DNA of 64,000 nucleotides from Ganoderma boninense (taxonomy: Eukaryota; Basidiomycota; Agaricomycetes; Polyporales; Polyporaceae): assembly GCA_002900995.3 (NCBI GenBank), contig CM035311.1:372001-436000 (forward strand). Direction: 5' to 3'. A program made the translations under genes and the position numbers. Below the pieces are notes generated by a model, which searched no databases, had not been told where the DNA came from, and was given only the letters and a program-made list of their open reading frames with translations. This document shows, one piece after another, positions 11,898 through 24,041 of the stretch (its first letter is position 1; every line of letters begins with the position of its first letter).

Positions 11898-12068
11898 CTC
11901 ACGTTTTCAACCGCACGGCCTCATGTTCTACTGTACTGTAAGTGGGTTGTAGGCATTTTGTCACACCGAGGTAACATACATCCTCCCTCCTCTGTCCCAG
12001 GGCCGCGAGGCGGGGAGGCATCGAAGAGCCCCGCCTCCTTCGTGCCGTCGAGTTCGCAGTCAACTCGC
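11898..12068 (+). repeat. Repeat D1, inverted copy at 47224-47398
   Basis: About 170 bases are largely identical to D2 on the opposite strand. Both contain GTAAGTGGGTTGTAGGC and, about 50 bases on, CCTCTGTCCCAG, which looks like a retained intron with exon on both sides. A one-base length difference in the flanking 'exon' changes the frame between copies, so it is not intact coding sequence in both. It lies about 470 bases beyond B1, while D2 lies next to A2. Confidence 0.75.
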
Positions 12069-12173
12069 GTCGGTGAGCACTGAGCAGCTCGAGCACTGAT
12101 CTTGAGTAAATCGTCCGCTCTATCTCCGTAACGTGATGGTTCGTACTGACGCCTATCTCTCCCCACGAGGTCA

Positions 12174-12567
12174 ATGACGACAAAGAGGCTTAAACAGTGT
12201 GTTCGAAGTGTCGCATTTAGGGCACCGACGTCCTCATCACCACCCAACCATCTGAGCTACCTCATGCGCGCGCTTGGTGCAAAATTTATGGACTTCAAAA
12301 CGCACGTCATTTCCAACGTTGGATCGGAGCGCATACAACTGGACGTGGCCGCCGAGAGCGGCATCCAGACCCCCGCGATGACGACCTCGGCGGTCGTCTC
12401 GTCCGTCGAGCCCGTCGTCAGGAACATCCCCCTGCTCGTGCGCAGCTCCGTGTACGCACACAAGAGGATCCAACGCAACGCGTGGTATGTATCCGACGTC
12501 GTGCGCCCCCTTCGACTTCGAGAGCAAGGCATTCTGCGCGTTCGATGTCGACCCGCAGTAGGATATT
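12174..12567 (+). other. Possible gene fragment
   Basis: From the ATG at 12174 a frame of about 100 codons has balanced composition (for example FMDFKTHVISNVGSERIQLD). A second frame near 12500-12561 ends SCAPFDFESKAFCAFDVDPQ before a stop. I could not join the two with a normal intron, so it may be a decayed gene or have missing exons. No family is recognised. Confidence 0.25.
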
Positions 12568-12699
12568 GCGCCTCCGAGAGCGGACATCTAACCCCAATGT
12601 ACTGCTCCGTCTTCCCCTCCTATGCGGTGAATATCAGCTGACAGGGTTTGACATACGGAAATCGCCCTGAAGGTCGTCGCGCGGTATGTCGAAGAACTC

Positions 12700-13800
12700 G
12701 AGGACTTCGGCCGCCTAGGTATGCTGCTTACACTCCCCTGTTGTGCCACTGACACTCTAGTATTAACGTTCGGTCAATGTTTGTTTCACTGGCACTGGTC
12801 TCTGGCTCTTCCAGATTCTACACGAGCAGCGAGACTTTGAGAGATGGGTCTGAGTACTGCAAAATGGTCAAAACGGGGAAGAAGTGAGAGGCGATGAAGA
12901 GATAACGTAGACGGCAGGAGGTTTACGTGCCTTGGCACCAAATTCGGGTGGACTGCAGTGCCCTCGTGCCCGGGCTGTCCATGCCTAAGACTTTGTTAGG
13001 GTGTTTAGAAGTATAGTTCCACTACTCGTTTCCGGAAACTTCCGCTGACCACCATAATTTGAAACAGATACCTCTGCTCGCGACGGTCAAACCAACGGAA
13101 TATCATTCACGAAGCTGCGGTGAGGTTTTGCGATACTCCTTGTCGGTGACGGACGTACATGTGGTATGTGTCACTCCGTTCCATTGGGACATGTTGCTAC
13201 TTCCTGAATAATGCGGGATTGTCTGCCTAGGGCGCAACCGTAGGCCTCTGGGAGCAATGAAGTTCTCGTGTGCGGTGAAGTCGCACCGGCCTACCCTATC
13301 CCACTTGCTTGAACCTGCCTAGACGTCCAGCAGATAGTGGAGCGCGTAGAACGCAGCCGTAGAGATCTACGCGCGCTGCACACCGACTTCAGCTTCCAAT
13401 AGGGAGGAAACGAAGCGTGCAAGCCCCTAGAGAATCCTGTCTTCCACGCTATTCCTGATCTGACAAGCTCGAAGAAGTGTTCATTATCTGGTCGTCCGTG
13501 TGGTACACATCCTAGAAACTAAAATTGCTCTACCGGTATATTCTCTAACTCTCCTCCTTTCGACTGCCTCTCCAACTTGTGTTTTTCAAGGTGTCACTCG
13601 TCTTCGTTCGTCTCCGTCCGCGCCGCGCTTTCTGATTTGGCCTTGTTCCATCAGAGGGCCTCGTCGCCAATAATCCGTGTCATCTAGCATCTATGATCTC
13701 CAGGAGGTCGGTGATCGGTGTCTGGACAAGCAGCTGATACCTCTTTGCTCATTATGACCGGTGAGTCTCCCCATTCCTGTCTGTCGTTTAGTAGCGGTGA
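12700..13800. other. No gene seen
   Basis: About 1.1 kb with only short frames on either strand and no repeat shared with the rest of the window. Confidence 0.5.
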
Positions 13801-14063
13801 GGTAGACGTTTAATCGTCTGCTCGCTCGAGGAGCGTAGTGCTACATGTGCTGCTCCCGCAGATCTTTCTTCGCGCCGACTCGTTCCTGACGTGCAGGTCG
13901 AGGTACGCTCTCTTCTTCTCTACGTGCCTCAAGCATTGCGTTGGCATTTCCTGCAGTACATGACGATGGGTCTCGGGATGCGTCACTGCAAGAGCTTGGT
14001 ACAGAAGCGAATCCGTGGGTGGTAGATTTCCCCGTCGCTCGAATGTGCCGACATCTACATGAA

Positions 14064-14112
14064 TTGTATATATATATGTATATATGAATATATGTGTGTA
14101 TATATACACATG
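14064..14112. repeat. AT-rich TATA-type simple repeat
   Basis: Alternating TA/TG sequence including GTGTATATATACAC, about 100-170 bases upstream of the next gene's first ATG candidates. It could be promoter-proximal or just low-complexity sequence. Confidence 0.7.
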
Positions 14113-14284
14113 TACCCATTGCCCTGAGGCGACCGTTCCCACGAGGACTTGAGCTTCACCCACCATCCTCAACTCCTCTCCACCGTCATATCCTATCCGC
14201 CATGTCGTTCCCTATTCGACCGAGCATCCATATGACGAGAGGCGGGATGAGGTCGTGTGAGTTTCAGGACAATCAGCGCATGTC

Positions 14285-14853
14285 ATGCGACAGATCTTAT
14301 CAGGCATGGCAGCGAATGGAACTGGGGGGGACACGTATTCGAGAGGTCTTTTGGAGGAGGACTCCGATGTCAAAGTCACTGTACCGCAAAGCCGTGAGTT
14401 TTGTATCTCTTTGCGCATACTCATGATGAAGCTGAGTGGGGGAGCATAGTGTTGAACAAGTTACAATTGGATCTGCGAGAAGAACAAGCAGAATCCGCGC
14501 GTAAGGACGAGCAAATCGCCAACTTGCACACCCTCCTTGGTAAGAAAAACCACTCAGAAAAGTCAGACTTGGTCAACGATCGCGACTCCGCGGAGAATCG
14601 GTGTCTCCGTATCCTCTTGGATTTGTCACGCTCGTCGGTGGACTTCTATCACAAACGAAGCGGGGAGTTGGAGAAGATCCTCATCCCTCTCCTCGACCCT
14701 GATAGCCAGCGACGGCACTTTCCATACGCAAATACGCAGAATTATGTCGTTGAATGCATTGATGGCTTGGTGTATGTCAAGATTGCTGGCCTATCGCCCG
14801 GTCGGTTCCTTGATGTAGTTCTCCCGGAGCAATCTTCTGTCATTCAATCCTAG
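14285..14853 (+). CDS. Hypothetical coiled-coil protein
   Basis: Two exons, 14285-14393 and 14450-14853, with an intron of 56 bases (GTGAGT..TAG), give 170 residues. The central part is rich in Glu, Lys, Gln and Leu (LLNKLQLDLREEQAESARKD) and should form a coiled coil. It is followed by a charged helix and a compact C-terminal part ending near VVLPEQSSVIQS. An alternative start is the ATG at 14306. Another possible first exon begins at ATG 14202 but would need a 37-base intron and does not keep the best frame. No family is recognised. Confidence 0.5.
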
Positions 14854-14899
14854 CGCTTGTCCATCGATCTTGTACCCTTTTCCATATCACTACTTTCCT

Positions 14900-15880
14900 A
14901 CTGTTTCCTCCTGCTCTTGGCTTACGATATTTCTACGTTCATACCTCACGTCGCTTTGAATAGCTTACTTTAGATATCGCGATCGGATCCATAGATGTAG
15001 TTAGAATCTGTTATTCCCTTATAGACTCCTCTCAAATCCCTGTCAGTGACTACCTGTATGCTGTCTGCGGATCGCGAGGATGAAGCCGTCAAGGAGCTAA
15101 GTTCGCAGGTAAGCTTAGCCCCAGGCAGGGAAATTAGCGCCATAGGACATTCCCGCTGGCGTTCAATAGCGGGCTATGCCAGGCATGTAAGTGACCATGA
15201 CAATATCAGGACTCTCATTTTTTCTCGTTACTTCCCATCTCATCCCCGACTCCTGGATATGGTCGATGAGCGTTCAGTACTCAGTGCCGCTATTTACTAA
15301 CTTACTGAAGTACACCTTCCTCGGGCAGTTGAGTCGGCATCTCTCCCATGAACGAAGGACCGACCATCAAGGTTGCATCGGAGCTCGCCAGGTTCAATCA
15401 CGTGCAATAGATTGGCGGTGACGCGTTTTCGTTGTTTTTTTAGTTCTCACGATCCGTCTCTCCAACAGTTCTCATATTCAGTTCACACTTACAACATATT
15501 TCCTGACGTCTGACGCATACCATCTTATACCTGCACTTCCTTGGCAAGTCTTTTCAAACCCGTCATGAATTGCACGAGGCTGACCCTGGGCTGACCGAAT
15601 TTCCTGCTGGCGCATTAGATCCCATCGATGACACTTTCTGGAGACAAGGCTAAGGCGATGGCTAGGCACCCTCCCTAAGTCGCAGACAACTCCTCCTGTG
15701 AGAATCAGACCACTGTTCGACGTGTCCCGGAGTTTCCAACTATCGAGAGAGAAAAAACCGCACGTCGCAGTCGACGAACATGTTCTTGGGTCCGTCTTGC
15801 CTTCCTCAGTCTCGACGCCCGCGGAAAACTCACAAACCGAGAACTTCCCGTCTCGCAGAGCCGCCCTTTCCCTTCCTTCT
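14900..15880. other. No confident gene
   Basis: Contains a short open piece from ATG 15058 (MLSADREDEAVKELSSQ) ending at a good donor GTAAGC. No following exon could be joined with confidence. Confidence 0.35.
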
Positions 15881-15884
15881 CCTT

Positions 15885-16740
15885 TTTTCCTCGATGGGCC
15901 CCCGAAAAAGATGCCCTGATCACGGCCATCGACCTAACGATCCACAGTGCTTATGAGAATGCTCCGACGGAGGACGTGAGTAAACAACAAAAAGCCCTGC
16001 GCCGGCAGCCCCGATTTGATCTTATCATAGCACCCCAGGCACCGGATGCGGTGATGACCCAGCATGGTTGTAATGAGGGTTTTATGTCTGGTTCGGGACG
16101 ATGGTTCCAGCCGGAAGTCCACGAAAAAGTAACCGTCAGCTGACCTCGATGTTGGTCACGGATCAGGCCTCAGGCGGCCCCAGCACTTTGTCCCGCCGAG
16201 AACGCCAGTCAACGTCGATGAGGCAAGGACGACGTGAGTTTATGACATCATTGCAATGCCTAGCCTCGCAAGGATTCCCAGAGATCGCTGCTCACGTTTA
16301 TGAAGCTCCTCAGTCGCTGCCTACGTGTCTACGTGAGCTACGTTCAGTCGCACTTTGGGGGCCACTGTCACTTTTCACGCCTCCACCTTCGTCAGCAAGT
16401 CCGATATTTTTCTTATTCCTCTGGTGCGTGCTACACCCTCTACTCTCGTGTTCGACCCTCAACGTCAACTCCCGTCTTTAGACCGTCCTGTCATATTAAT
16501 CCCTGGGTCTTCGATGCATGGGCAATCTGCGTCTTCGAGGTGTACTTAGGGTTGTGGAATGGCATTTCTAGAGATCTGTCTTACGTTCTTCGCCGATGGC
16601 TAGCCCTGCAACACCGAGGACACGTACCCACCACCAAGACCACGCAGCTCCGATCCCATGAACACAGCACTGCACGCTCTACATTCGATTCTTCTTTGTC
16701 GCCTCCAGGAAACACAGTGTGTACTGTGCGACGCCTAGGA
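15885..16740 (+). other. Exon cluster of an uncertain gene
   Basis: Several stretches with coding character are bounded by good splice signals: ..DALITAIDLTIHSAYENAPT.. up to GTGAGT at 15976, a piece around 16035-16123, ..FPEIAAHVYEAPQSLPT.. around 16274-16331, and a hydrophobic piece after 16480. They can be joined only partly in phase, so the gene may be decayed or my exon choice wrong. No domain is recognised. Confidence 0.3.
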
Positions 16741-16849
16741 GGATATTATGAATACCAGGAGAGAAGACGAAGATGAGTATACTCACTTCGTGTCCAGAAA
16801 AGGACCAGGAACTAATGAAACAGTAGTTCCCCGACCAGGAAGAGGGCAT

Positions 16850-18200
16850 TGTATCCTACCACGAACCCCCAGAGTCTCCCTTGTAGCCCGCAAGCATGCA
16901 GTTGGCCGCCGCCGACCCGCGAGTCGATTCAATCCGTAGAAGGCTCTCGGAAGGCTCCTTGGGAGCCTTATGAGACTGCTTCTCAAGCCACTTAGGAGCG
17001 CTCAGGGAAAGGCACTCTGGCTGATGGGCCTGACTCGGCCCGCCGTCGTACGAATTGATTTCAAGGCTTGTAGGTCCGGCTGAGACGAACACTACGCAGG
17101 TTCCCAACGTCTTCGTATTGTCGTAAGACCCGAAGCTACTTATATCAGTGGGATATTGTCCGTGTCGCTCGTCCGGTGCAGGAGTGATGTGTGGGGACGC
17201 TGCCAGGACGGGCACATGCCAAACGTGAGCATTGACTAGACGATGCCGTGACTCCATGAACTGACGGTGTTTCAGCCGTGGTATCAAGTTGGGGCTCGTA
17301 CGGGCCGTGGGGTCGAGCGCTCTAGCGTGCATTCCCCGGGAGTGTGCGATGAAGGAGGCGCCACCTAAGGAGCGGGGCGCACTCGGCGATCGGATCTCAA
17401 GGTCTACGACGGGTGGAGGCTCTTGATTACCGATGCACGGGAGGTCATGGAAGCTGCCCGTGTGGCCCTTGCCCAAGCATGAGCTGGCATGTGGGATGAC
17501 GCGCTTCTAGACGTCAGCGGGGGGGTCGGGTGGGACGTCAGGACATTCAGGACTCCGACAGCAAGATTTACGTCCCACTCCCTGCCGAGCGAACGAAGTT
17601 TGGTGCGACAACCACGTAGATTCGTAGGCCTCCTCGGACGGGCGCATCGCCTGTGTCTTGCGAAGGTTTCCCGCCCTTTGCGGTCTTCTCATGCCCATAG
17701 CAAGTGACTGGGCTGGTTCGGGTTCGGGCCGTTGTGCGAAGATCGCGCACAAGGTGTCAGACGAGGTCAATGAAACCACTTCTGGTCGAAATATCGACAT
17801 GGGCATGGTGCGGAGAGTCACAGCAGATGGACATGCGATGATGGTTGGCAGTGGAGGCAACATTCAAGTGGGAGATGTCGGTCTATAATCGGGGACGGCA
17901 GGTACGCTCAATCGGAATCGTCTATGTTCATGTCTGCCCTCCTGATTGGATCTCGTCCATTCCAGCGTCGAATCCTTTACCATTGAGGGCAACTAGTCAC
18001 GATTGAATAGGATGAAGGAGAATCGGCTGGTCTATTTACGAGACAAGCTGACTCTCTTAAGTCCGTGCGAGATTGCCCACCGTCCGTGCGGGAGAATTTA
18101 AGTGGCATTTCATAACCTTACAGTGACCTTGCTTTCGCAGCGTTTCATACCTCTTCGTCCTCGCCCTCCTTGCACCCTCCGTCATCTCCTCTCATCGAAC
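16850..18200. other. No confident gene
   Basis: A 206-codon minus-strand frame (16856-17476) has mixed composition and no domain. The 200 bases before 18204 are probably promoter and 5' leader of the next gene. Confidence 0.35.
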
Positions 18201-18203
18201 GCC

Positions 18204-18697
18204 ATGGCTCGTTTGGAAGTGTCTATAAACGATTTCGAAGTACGTTTTGATAACCGTCCGGACTGCCCTTGAACTGACATCGTCCAGGTCCTTGCCTCGA
18301 TCCTGAAGGACGGCCCAGGGAGGCGTCGCTTTTTGACGTGCAAAGAGCTCCTCGACGTAAGACGATAGGTTTGCCGTTCCTGAAGACTAGCCTTACACCA
18401 GTCCAGACCCTCCAGAACGTCGGTTTCTCTTTGGAATCGAAGGGATGGATGAGTTACAACAGCAAGATGATGCTCGTTTTCAAGGTACGTGGCTATATTC
18501 TTCAATGTGGTCTCTCTTGCCGACCATTTCAAGCCGGGCGACAAGGGACGTACTGCGGTCTCGTATGCTCGACAAGACGAGTGCGTTCGGCTCTCATGGT
18601 CCCTGTCATAGGCTGACACCTTTGTAGTTTGAAGCGGCAGATGTTCGAGCTCTTTGATTGGACCAAAGGCACGTTTGTAGAACGTCCTCGTTTGTAA
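18204..18697 (+). CDS. Small 99-aa protein, loosely HicA-like
   Basis: Five tiny exons join exactly in phase: 18204-18239, 18288-18356, 18407-18484, 18534-18580 and 18628-18697, with introns of 47-50 bases. The pattern reads as helix (LTCKELLDTLQNVGF), strand (SLESKGW), strand (MMLVFKPGD), strand (TAVSYA), helix (DLKRQMFELFDW) and a C-terminal TKGTFVERPRL. That order resembles the small dsRBD-like HicA fold, for which divergent fungal relatives exist. The catalytic His of bacterial HicA is not evident, so activity as an RNase toxin should not be assumed. No HicB-like antitoxin is recognisable next to it. The gene structure is well supported and the family is tentative. Confidence 0.65.
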
Positions 18698-18699
18698 CG

Positions 18700-20319
18700 A
18701 CGATTCGTGGCATGCGCGTGAACATTCCCCTCAGTCTCAATAATATCATGTCGGATTTCAGACCTATCCGTGTGCATGTTGGCAGGAGGTCAGGTTCCCT
18801 ACCCTTCAGAGGCAACACTTCTATTCCTTTGCCTTCCTTCCAGCGTCGTCTTTAACCTCTCAGACCCACTCGGCTCGTTCTACTCTTGCTGAACGGTCGG
18901 TCTACCGACGTTTCCGTCCCTTCCTCGACCGCGCCTCGAACTCTCACTCGCATTCGTAGCCCTATGTCATACTCCCCAATGACTTGCACTTTCCGTCGCG
19001 TCCCAACACGGCTTGGCGCTCCCTGGCTCTGCATGTCTGCGATCTACCGCAATGCGCTCAATAGTGCGCTCGTCGACCTCCCCATGGATAACTTCTCCGC
19101 GGACTGTGTAGGCTCCGGCCGCAGCTTAGGCTGCGGTAGCACTTCTAGCCCCCCCCCTGGATCGCTCCTGACGATCCTTGAATCGCATCGGTGTGACCCC
19201 CTCATGCTACCACCATCCGTGCTTCGACGCCTGAAGCAACAGAAGAAGCGTTTTGAATGATCCGCCGAATGACCTGTAACGACGACGAACCTCAGCTCTA
19301 GACTCGGACCCCTCCCAGCTACTACTAAAGACGTCTATCGCCAGTCGATCAGCGTCCATTGATGCAGCCTGAGTTCCGCCACGACTACCGGATCCTGGTC
19401 TGCGATCTCAGGCGACCTAATCCCTGCGTCTCGCTCGCGCGTAATCACGTTCCTGCCCCCTCAAGCTCCTCCTTCCTCGATTGGGCTTCCTATCCCGCAA
19501 TAACGGGCTACGCCCGTCCTCTGATCGCCACTTCCTCCGCGTGTGCGCAGTGCCGCAGGCCTTAGATCATTAGGCTCGGCCCTATCCCCACCAGTCGTCC
19601 GGCACAACTTTCCGGCCATCTGGATAAGAGCGGAAGGCCCTCGTGGCAGATACCTGTGGAACGAGAAGATAGTCGCGCTCACATGCCCTCATAAATTTAA
19701 TTCTGAGCTGCGGTGGTACTTCCCCTCCCCGCAGGTAGAGGTTGGGAAAACTCACTTTTGCCGGGCTTTACACCACCTGTATCCCTATTTGGTTAAACAT
19801 CTACGAGTCTTGAGGGCTCCGGAAGAAAGAGTGCCGGCCTGGTGCTATCTTAGTCCTGCCCCCGGTCGAGACCTGCAGCCAGTAGACGTAAGTACTCACA
19901 CAGCTTCGTTCTCACCTCCAGGGTGTCGCTTGTGTCCGCAGCCTGTCGAATGTACGTCCGTCGCCCTACATATGAGCCCATATGCGCCCCTTCATGGTTA
20001 GAGGATGCGAGTCTCCGCATACCCCAGTCGTGCGGACCCCGCCTCCCAAGTTGGGTCCTGGAGTGAGCTCCATCCACTGCATAGCGTACATCGAAACCCC
20101 TGCGCTTGACCGAAGGCACTCGGGAGAGTCGATCTTGACCTGGACAAACAGCTCGAAGACTAGGACTTTTGCTTTGAGTAAGCAACTACAGAAGACGATA
20201 TCTATCCATTGGATAAATAGGACATTAGCGTGACCGTACAGACTACATTATGTGACGTCGCATCTCGCAATGCGAAGAGCCAGTGGGTTCTCGTCTGTTT
20301 GCGGCATTTCAATACCACG
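18700..20319. other. No confident gene
   Basis: Frames at 18886-19260 and 19543-20001 (plus) are open for 124 and 152 codons, but the second lacks an ATG start. Neither has a recognisable domain or splice chain. The end of the stretch is the 3' region of the minus-strand kinase. Confidence 0.35.
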
Positions 20320-22560
20320 TCAACCTTCATATCCTAAGTTGATATAATACATGAGTAGAGGGGGTAAAATGAGGCAAAGAACCCCAAGCCAAAACACGTA
20401 CGGAAACCCAATCTCTGGCTGGGCGAGACTCTGTGTATACGTAGATATCGCTGTATTTTGCGGGACTACTGGAACGCTGACGTCAGACCCCAGCTCGGTG
20501 GCGGTCCATGTCTCGGACCCAGACTGGGAACTGATGCTGGACTCATCGTAGAGCCAGGGATGAAGCAATGCATCACTGGCCGAAGGACGACTGGCTGGAT
20601 CTGGAGCCAGTAATTTTGCTATCAAATCCTTTGCTGCAGACATGGCGTGAGAAAGATCCGTCTACGCATCTACGACCAATAACATGACCTACCATCGGTA
20701 TCTGTTGCCTTAAGGAGTCGATGCCATCTAACTGATCTACCCGTCATCGCAGGGGTCCACTCTTCGCTATGCGGAAGTTGTTGAAAAGGCGATTGGCCAG
20801 ACAACCTGTCGGAAATCAGCCTATGTCTACATCATCCAGAAAACAATGCCTACATTACGAAGGTCATCACTCCCACTGCCCAGCTGTCGACTTTGAGGTC
20901 ATAATATCTTTCCGTTCGAAAGAGGTTCTCGACGATCTCGGGAGCCATATAGTCCGGCGTGCCACATACGGTCTACGACAGATTATGAGCAGCTTCAAGC
21001 CGAAATGATGGATCCTTACGCGTAACTGGGTTCCTCCCGTTATCATCTTTGCAAGCCCGAAGTCGGTCAATTTGACCCAAATTGGATGTCTAGATGCTAT
21101 CAAGACGTTCTAATGGCACGTCAGCTCGGGATACCAGATTCGGAGAGGGAAAGGATTTACCCCTGGTTTTACGTCGCGGTGCACTATATCCATGTCGTGA
21201 AGGTACTGCTCGTCCATGATTGTCAGCGATTTCAGACACAAGACCCCGTGCTTAGGCTCTCACAGCCAGCGCATTGCAGATTTGTTGGGTCACAAGCTTG
21301 GAGTCGTAGTGACCTGAATAGGATATTGATCTTCAAGTCTAGCAATGCCGACGGGACGCGAACCCACCTAGATGCTTTTCCCGAGTGATGAGGTCGTACA
21401 ACGAGCCTTCTCGCATGAGTTCCATAACGATGTCTACCAAGACGTGAGCAGCAGAGCATTGCATCAGTCGGCAGAACTTACACATCTCGGAGCCCTCGTC
21501 AAAGATGTCGGTCAGCCTGACAATATTAATCTAGATACACAATCACCGTAGTCTGCTCGTCAATATGTCGCGCTTATAGAGTTGCATGCTACTTACGTGG
21601 TCAACAGATCTGAGGATCTCGGCTTCTCGTTCGATAGGATCCTGTCCCCTCTCTCCCGCAGGTTTGAGGCCCTTTGGCTTTGCCATGATCTTCACTGCGT
21701 GCCATTCCTTGGTCTCGACGTTCCTCGCAGAATACACAACGCCATATCCTCCCTTGCCGATTCTACATTGAAGACAAGCTTGAGCAGTTGACGGTAAAGA
21801 GGTCGATTAGGGGATTACCTCTTCATAAACCGATAAGACGCGAAAACCTTTGCCGCAGTCGCTTCAAATCAATCATACCAAACAACCTGGAGGCGACCAC
21901 GTACCGAAGTAGAAAGTACATCATCGTACTGAACAGCTGCCAGCGAGTCAGGTCAGAGTAAACTTAGACTCTGTTGGGCTTGCGTACCAAACCACACGAG
22001 CATCTGCGCTGGGCCAACGGTCGCTCGAACTTTCAGTGTGCTCTGATGGTACAATCGGTATCGTAGATGAGACTGCTTGCGCATACTGTTTATCTGCATT
22101 GACAGAAACGGTGTGAACATAATGTAGCTGGAAAAAAGCCAAGAGTATACCATTCCGCCATGCTTTCCGTAGAACGTAACATAAGTTCGAACAGGAGACA
22201 ATTCTTGTGCTTGCGCCCTCTTGATACGACAGCTGATATCTACTCAAAATGAAGTTAGACAGCGTAGTGAACTCGCGAGCCATCGCAAATGCTCACTATC
22301 GACAAGCCCAGGAATTTGAAGACTGCAGTCCGGACTGCTCCCGATTGTGATATCGTCGTGGCGGAGGTACTTCTCGAGCACGACACCCTGGTAGGAGAAT
22401 CTAAGCCGCCCGTAGTGACGCATATTGTGGTAGCACTGTAGATGAGGAGGTCGAATTTAAATGCATCATTCGCCACTCACCCACAATAGCAGGCACTGGG
22501 ACTGCGTGCAAGGGGCTATGAACAGGTTATTCTCCTCCGAATTTGGTGAACACACCAGGG
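20320..22560 (-). CDS. FHA-like Ser/Thr protein kinase with C-terminal membrane segment
   Basis: About ten exons read toward lower coordinates. The N-terminal part resembles an FHA domain ([20 protein letters not shown], about 22395-22313). Canonical phosphothreonine-binding residues are weak: Ser stands where Arg is usual, and no clear SxxH is seen. Next come a glycine loop (IGKGGYGVV, near 21765), a catalytic Lys (HAVKIMAK), [28 protein letters not shown], a catalytic loop HRDVKPGNV (Gly replaces the usual Glu), DFGLAK and [14 protein letters not shown]. The kinase lobe ends [20 protein letters not shown]. This order matches Chk2/Rad53-type kinases, CAMK group. Unusually, the C-terminus carries a hydrophobic helix ([20 protein letters not shown]) about ten residues from the stop. 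The start and a few junctions in the C-lobe are uncertain. Confidence 0.75.
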
Positions 22561-23041
22561 AGTGTGGGCTTCCAGGGGAAATGTCGTGTGAATTATTGTG
22601 TTAGGGACGATGCTCGCGGGAGTGGGCACAAAAGAACCGCTTTACCGCGCATCTCGCCAGAAACAAACTACTCAGTGCCGAGCTCGCGGACGAGACTCGC
22701 GCCGGTGGCCACGTCACCATTCCTGTGGCAGAATGACATGTAAGTTGATTAGGGCATACCGAAGCTTGTGGGTTGAACCGTTGTAGGGTCAGAGAGAAGG
22801 TGCTCACATCGCCAAACATTCAGGGCTTACAACAAAGGTCCGCGTGTCTGGCGAGTCGTCCATCACCGGACGAGTTGAACACGAGCTCATGGGGCGCTCA
22901 TATCATGGAGACCCGATATTACCTGTGAATGAGGCTTCATTGCTGTATACTGCATTATTCCGGTGCTTACCGAGCGCAACCGTCTCCATGGACGCTGATT
23001 CCAACGAATGCATATATTCACAACGAGGTGAACGACTCAGA

Positions 23042-23592
23042 CGGCAGGCGCTTGAGATGCCATATTGGGCATCCGGAGAAGGCAGGAGATGCCCGGGGAT
23101 TGGCTGGCGGCCGACCGGAGTTCAACAGTTCCCACCCTGCCCGTCCTGCCTCTTCCTGCTTCTGTCTCCTTCCGCCCTCAGGCCGTGGTTCGCTTGAGGG
23201 CCCACGCTCCCACCCACTCCCGCCCGCTTCTCCGACGACGATGGCTAGCCCATCGCGACTCTGTCTGCGCAGGCACCGTGTGGCCAGCCAGCGGGTCGTG
23301 GGGCGGTGCTGGAGTCGGTGCTGGCAGCGGCGGCGCCGTGCGGCCATGGTGCGCTCTTCCCTCTCCCCAGTCCCCGCCGCCGCGCCATCGCGCCCCCAGC
23401 CGCGACCACCGTCCGCTCCACCTGCAGGTCTCGTTCTCCCTTCTGTCCCGGGCGACATCTTCCGCGCGGCCGGTCCTGCGATCTCTCGCCGTCCGATCGC
23501 CCTCTAGCCCCCTTGCCTCCTGCGCCCGTCTCGCCGGCTGGAAATCGCGGTAAGCCATGTCGTACCTTTCGCAGGGCACGTTCTCATGCTTT
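23042..23592 (-). repeat. Dispersed repeat, subfamily B, copy B2
   Basis: Inverted relative to B1 and B3. In plus orientation it starts CGGCAGGCGCTTGAGATGCC and ends ..GGGCACGTTCTCATGCTTT. Base-for-base similarity with B3 and B5 is near complete, and there is no extension beyond GGCGCTTGAG. Next to that end GATGCCATATTGGGCATC can form a 6-base stem with a 6-base loop. Confidence 0.85.
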
Positions 23593-24041
23593 CGTTGTAC
23601 ATGCGACAGGTCTCGTCGTCCTCTGAAGGGGATAATTTCGGCCTTACATCAAGTTTGAAGACAGAAACATGTTTGCTAGATCGAGTTCTACTCCTCCCTG
23701 CACGACATTCTTCAAGCTGTGGAGACGTAATCCCTGGCCCTGCTTGCCTTGATCGATGCAGTGAATTCCCGTTGCATTTTTCACGCCATTGTTCTAGTTT
23801 TCCCGCGCAGACAATGCTATCACCGTGCATTGTTGCGCTTGTGTATCGGTTAGCTTCCGCGTAACATTTCCTTGTGCATACCCGTGCGGATCCATTCTTC
23901 GCTTTTAAGTCACTCCGCGGAACTTCGTAAGCGTGTTTGCGCGGGCATTTGGCCTCAATCCTTTCCGAATCGTGCCTCTGACTCCCTCTCATTTTCACTT
24001 CGTCTCAGACCGCGCTATCGTGGAGGGCACATCCGATACTA

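Noticed and set aside
14064..14112. TATA-rich run as a definite promoter
   Set aside because: Its alternating TA/TG pattern is typical of a simple repeat, and the start of the downstream gene is itself uncertain.
16856..17476. 206-codon minus-strand frame
   Set aside because: No recognisable motif or splice partners. It overlaps GC-rich sequence also open on the other strand.
23018..23626. Long frames of 130-190 codons on both strands of every B repeat copy
   Set aside because: Present in all copies on both strands, Arg/Pro/Ala-rich with no domain, and differing by frame where copies have indels (for example B1 versus B3). They follow from base composition of the repeat.
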